NCBI GenBank assembly: GCA_029935275.1
Contig: JAOZKQ010000078.1
Location: 1-8,902 of the forward strand
Length of the DNA stretch: 8,902 nt
Direction: 5' to 3'
Source: Bacteroidales bacterium
Lineage (GTDB): Bacteria > Bacteroidota > Bacteroidia > Bacteroidales > VadinHA17
The notes under the pieces were generated by a model. It did not search any database. It saw only the letters and a program-made list of their open reading frames with translations, and was not told the DNA's origin. The position numbers and the translations under genes are program-made. The number at the start of each line of letters is the position of its first letter. The stretch's first letter is position 1. This document shows positions 6,191 through 8,902 of the stretch, piece after piece.

Positions 6191-6874
6191 ATGGAAGAAA
6201 TAAGAATTTTACTTGCAGAAGATGATGACAACCTGGGTTCTTTGTTAAAAGAATACCTGGTAATTAAAGGATACAAGGCAGATCTTTATCCCGATGGAAA
6301 CAAAGCATACAAAGGCTTTTTGAAAGAACGTTATACGCTTTGCCTCCTGGATGTGATGATGCCTGAAAAAGACGGGTTTACCCTTGCGAAGGAAATTCGA
6401 CAAATAAATAGGGACATCCCTATTATTTTTCTTACAGCCAAATCATTAAAACAAGATGTTCTTGAAGGATTTTCATTAGGTGCAGATGATTACATCACAA
6501 AACCCTTCAGTATGGAGGAATTGTTATACCGAATTGAGGCAATATTACGCAGGACCCAACAAGGCTTAAATAAACCAAAGGAAGTGTATCAGATTGGAAA
6601 TTACTCATTTGATACCCTAAAACAAACACTCACCATTAACAAAAAAGTGCAGAAGCTTACCACAAAAGAAGCTGAGTTGCTGAAACTTTTATGTACTCAC
6701 CAGAATAAAGTAATGGAACGAAATTTTGCTTTACGTACAATCTGGTTCGACGACAATTATTTCAATGCCAGAAGTATGGATGTTTATATAACCAAATTAC
6801 GAAAATACCTGCATGAAGACCCTTCCGTTGAAATCATCAATGTACATGGAAAAGGTTTCAAGCTTATCAACTAG
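6191..6874 (+). CDS. OmpR-family response regulator
   Basis: This 227-residue cytoplasmic transcription factor pairs with the preceding kinase. The receiver domain (about 1-120) has the acidic pocket AEDDD (9-13), phospho-acceptor Asp54 in LLDVMMP, the switch Thr82 in FLTAK and Lys104 in TKPFS, so it should be phosphorylatable. A linker leads to a C-terminal winged-helix domain (about 130-227) with LTTKEAELLKLL (156-167), the recognition-helix region RSMDVYITKLRKYL (194-207) and the wing ending HGKGFKLIN. Length and architecture are normal for the OmpR/PhoB group. Its ATG follows the kinase stop after 4 bp, consistent with tight co-transcription and probably coupled translation. The four decameric repeats in the region upstream of the kinase are plausible binding sites, implying autoregulation. 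RprY of Bacteroides is a possible relative, but the sequence alone does not establish that. Confidence 0.96.
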   Translation: MEEIRILLAEDDDNLGSLLKEYLVIKGYKADLYPDGNKAYKGFLKERYTLCLLDVMMPEKDGFTLAKEIRQINRDIPIIFLTAKSLKQDVLEGFSLGADDYITKPFSMEELLYRIEAILRRTQQGLNKPKEVYQIGNYSFDTLKQTLTINKKVQKLTTKEAELLKLLCTHQNKVMERNFALRTIWFDDNYFNARSMDVYITKLRKYLHEDPSVEIINVHGKGFKLIN

Positions 6875-6917
6875 ATTCCACTCAACCAGAGGACTATAAA
6901 TTTTTCAGATAAACTTT

Positions 6918-8902
6918 TTAACCATTCACAATTTTATCAATATGCCAGTTTTTTGGTTTATTATAGGCATTTTTACGGGCAAATTCTTTTGCCTGGTGCA
7001 TAAATGCCTGGAGCCTTAATTCAATTGAAGTATCTTCCTGCCCATCATAGGCTATGCTCTCATAAGGTATATTACCATGATCTTTTTTAAATTTATGAGA
7101 GACAGATGCAACCAGTGTACCCGGCATACAGCTAAAAGGCATGAAATTGACAATTCCTGATATGCCTGTTTTAGCCAACATGACGGAACTCCCTATATTT
7201 AAAGCAGGATCACCATCATAGTGTTTGTGAATATAATCTCCGCTATGTGCAAGCATATCCTTTACTGAAATATCCCTTTCATTCTCAATAAATCCATGAA
7301 CTGCCTTATGCAGTTTACTGGCTGATATGTCTTGCGAAAATGATTGAATTTTAGATTTTAACACCCCTTTATAATCACCTTTCCATAAACTATCACGGGT
7401 ATATCTGTATGTTGAATAGCTAATCCATTCAGAAAAAGGTGCAATAAATGTTTCAGCTCCAAGCTTCTCAAGACGATCGATCAGAAACCCACTACAAAAT
7501 GGATTGTCCCGCATAAATATTTCCCCTACAATAACAATTACCGGCTTTCTTTCCCCATTACTAAATGCAATCTGATTAAAGTTATGGGCAGAAATATTCA
7601 GTACATCAGGAAGGTCTTTTGCTCCTTTCTCAAGTGAAGTGATTACATTTTTCAAGGCTTCATCATAAACCTTATCAACGCTTCCTTTAATAAGTTCATA
7701 AGGCTTTCTTTCCTGTTTTAATTTTCTAAGAATATCCACCGCCACAAATCCCTTCCAGGCAAGAAACCTGAATTTTGTCCCTTTTCCACCAGATATGTCC
7801 TCATAAGCAGTATCGTTACTGGGTGATATAATTTCCGCATCCTTAAATCCAAGTTTATCAAATACAATCCGCTGAAATTTATTATACTGTCCAAACCTGC
7901 AAGGACCATTATGGTCAGGCATAAAAAAGCTCACTTTCTTTGGATCTACGCCAGGTTCAAAAAGCTTTTTCAAAAAGTTTCCTGTGGTACAAATCATAGG
8001 GTAACATTCCCTGGCTGAGGTATGCTTTCTTCCCAGTTCAATGTCTGTCTCATCCTGCATTGGAAGTACCTCAGCAGGTATTCCACAAGCCCGGCTGGCC
8101 GCTGCAATTGCATGACCACTATCACTCATAGAAGGAAAATACAAAGTTCTGCCTTCAAGTGGAGCTGAAGACATAACACCCGGCATGAAAGACTTTTGTT
8201 TTCTCTTTTCAACCGTTTTTGAACCCCTTAGGCTATCCAAAAACGCTTCATAGCGGGTTATCATGCCGGCATCTGCTCCATGCTCATCAATTTCAAGTTC
8301 AAGGTACGGTTTTCCGGCCATCTCCTCGTTTACAAAGTGTGCCAAAAATGAATCTGCTCCACACCTAAAATTCCCCATATAAATAGCATGCAATCTCTTA
8401 TCACGGGCCACTATCCTTGCAGCTGCCAAAATTTTCTGTCCATTTGGCCAGTACATTTGTGGATAATCCTGTAAAATATGCTCACTTCCTAAGGGAAGAA
8501 AATCAATGGGAATTGGTAAAACACCCAGATTAATTAATTTTTCAACCATATGAAGATTTAAAGCGGGATCACCTGTATTATATGGTCTGCCAATAATAGC
8601 AAGTGCTTCTTTATCTTCAGAAAGATTGTCCATAACCTCTTGTCCACGTAAAACAATCTTATTTTCAAATAATTCCTGAGCCTTATCAGCTTTATAAATA
8701 GCCTGTACTACCTTCTTCTTTGGAATACCAAATTTATCAAACATAAAATTTGATAACTCCTTATTCAACACCTTTCCAAAATATTTAAAGTTAAGCGCAG
8801 GTGTAAGCAACCTGTCTATCTCATTCTTATCATTAAGCGCAGCTTTGACCATAAAAGGGAAGGTCTGTACCCAGGGACAATTGTAGTTACTTGTTTTGTC
8901 CT
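6918..8902 (-). CDS. Acyl-CoA dehydratase activase-related protein (2-hydroxyacyl-CoA dehydratase-like C-terminal part), 5' end beyond the window
   Basis: The minus-strand frame is open from the right edge, so this is a fragment: 16 residues lie before the first Met at 8852, about 660 in total. It matches the C-terminal half of the large (about 1,400-residue) proteins that fuse BadF/BcrA-type activase domains to DUF2229 and a 2-hydroxyglutaryl-CoA dehydratase-like domain. Motifs, with residue 1 at 8900: NCPWVQTFPF (7-16), IGRPYNTGDPALNLHM (103-118), YMGNFRCGADSF (174-185), ECYPMICTTGNF (298-309), NGPCRFGQYNKFQR (331-344), DNPFCSGFLIDRLE (465-478) and MPFSCMPGT (587-595). The conserved Cys (8, 180, 299, 333, 469, 591) suggest Fe-S ligation. 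In characterised relatives the activase hydrolyses ATP to send an electron to an Fe-S dehydratase; the role of the fused form is not known to me. It is convergent with the regulator gene, 43 bp away, with no clear terminator between them. Confidence 0.88.
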   Translation of the reverse strand, partial: DKTSNYNCPWVQTFPFMVKAALNDKNEIDRLLTPALNFKYFGKVLNKELSNFMFDKFGIPKKKVVQAIYKADKAQELFENKIVLRGQEVMDNLSEDKEALAIIGRPYNTGDPALNLHMVEKLINLGVLPIPIDFLPLGSEHILQDYPQMYWPNGQKILAAARIVARDKRLHAIYMGNFRCGADSFLAHFVNEEMAGKPYLELEIDEHGADAGMITRYEAFLDSLRGSKTVEKRKQKSFMPGVMSSAPLEGRTLYFPSMSDSGHAIAAASRACGIPAEVLPMQDETDIELGRKHTSARECYPMICTTGNFLKKLFEPGVDPKKVSFFMPDHNGPCRFGQYNKFQRIVFDKLGFKDAEIISPSNDTAYEDISGGKGTKFRFLAWKGFVAVDILRKLKQERKPYELIKGSVDKVYDEALKNVITSLEKGAKDLPDVLNISAHNFNQIAFSNGERKPVIVIVGEIFMRDNPFCSGFLIDRLEKLGAETFIAPFSEWISYSTYRYTRDSLWKGDYKGVLKSKIQSFSQDISASKLHKAVHGFIENERDISVKDMLAHSGDYIHKHYDGDPALNIGSSVMLAKTGISGIVNFMPFSCMPGTLVASVSHKFKKDHGNIPYESIAYDGQEDTSIELRLQAFMHQAKEFARKNAYNKPKNWHIDKIVNG

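Noticed and set aside
6875..6917. Terminator between the response regulator and the convergent activase gene
   Set aside because: Only T-rich runs and 3-bp pairings are present; no stem convincing enough to call.
7718..7909. A 63-codon minus-strand frame inside the activase-type gene
   Set aside because: It is a shifted-frame shadow of the large protein, whose conserved motifs run uninterrupted through this region.

Overview
The window looks like a chromosomal segment from an AT-rich member of the Bacteroidota. Three things point there. The order purN (divergent), acpP, fabF, rnc, then an IPExxxVDY-type gene is characteristic of that phylum. Starts lack Shine-Dalgarno sequences and have AT-rich leaders. 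Several upstream regions carry the Bacteroidota -7 motif TAnnTTTG. The large acyl-CoA dehydratase activase-type protein at the right edge suggests an anaerobic or facultatively anaerobic lifestyle; that part is inference, and I cannot place the organism below phylum.

Layout. Positions 1-496 (minus): most of purN, cut by the left edge. Positions 497-670: divergent promoter region. Positions 671-3386 (plus): a housekeeping operon of acpP (acyl carrier protein), fabF (beta-ketoacyl-ACP synthase II), rnc (RNase III, apparently with a TTG start) and a small IPExxxVDY-like protein. Positions 3417-3444: a strong hairpin with A and T tracts, a probable bidirectional terminator. Positions 3513-4493 (minus): an exported, acidic, histidine-containing protein of unknown function with a very basic C-terminal tail. 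Positions 4494-4626: a short divergent regulatory region. Positions 4627-6874 (plus): a sensor histidine kinase and an OmpR-type response regulator, 4 bp apart. Positions 6918-8902 (minus): the C-terminal part of a large 2-hydroxyacyl-CoA dehydratase activase-related protein whose frame stays open to the right edge.

How the genes fit together. acpP and fabF supply the carrier and an elongating condensing enzyme of type II fatty acid synthesis; rnc and the small gene travel with them. The second module is the most interesting. The kinase and regulator are divergent from the unknown exported protein. The 133-bp space between them holds one TAnnTTTG element facing each way, neither with an obvious -33 element, and between the two lie four consecutive 10-bp direct repeats fitting RTTAARNAWT. 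That is the arrangement expected for an OmpR-family regulator that activates both its own operon and the exported protein. The inferred unit is an envelope-sensing two-component system with a dedicated cell-envelope effector or accessory sensor.

No tRNA, rRNA, CRISPR array, insertion sequence or phage gene was recognised. No stretch longer than 300 bases lacks a gene.
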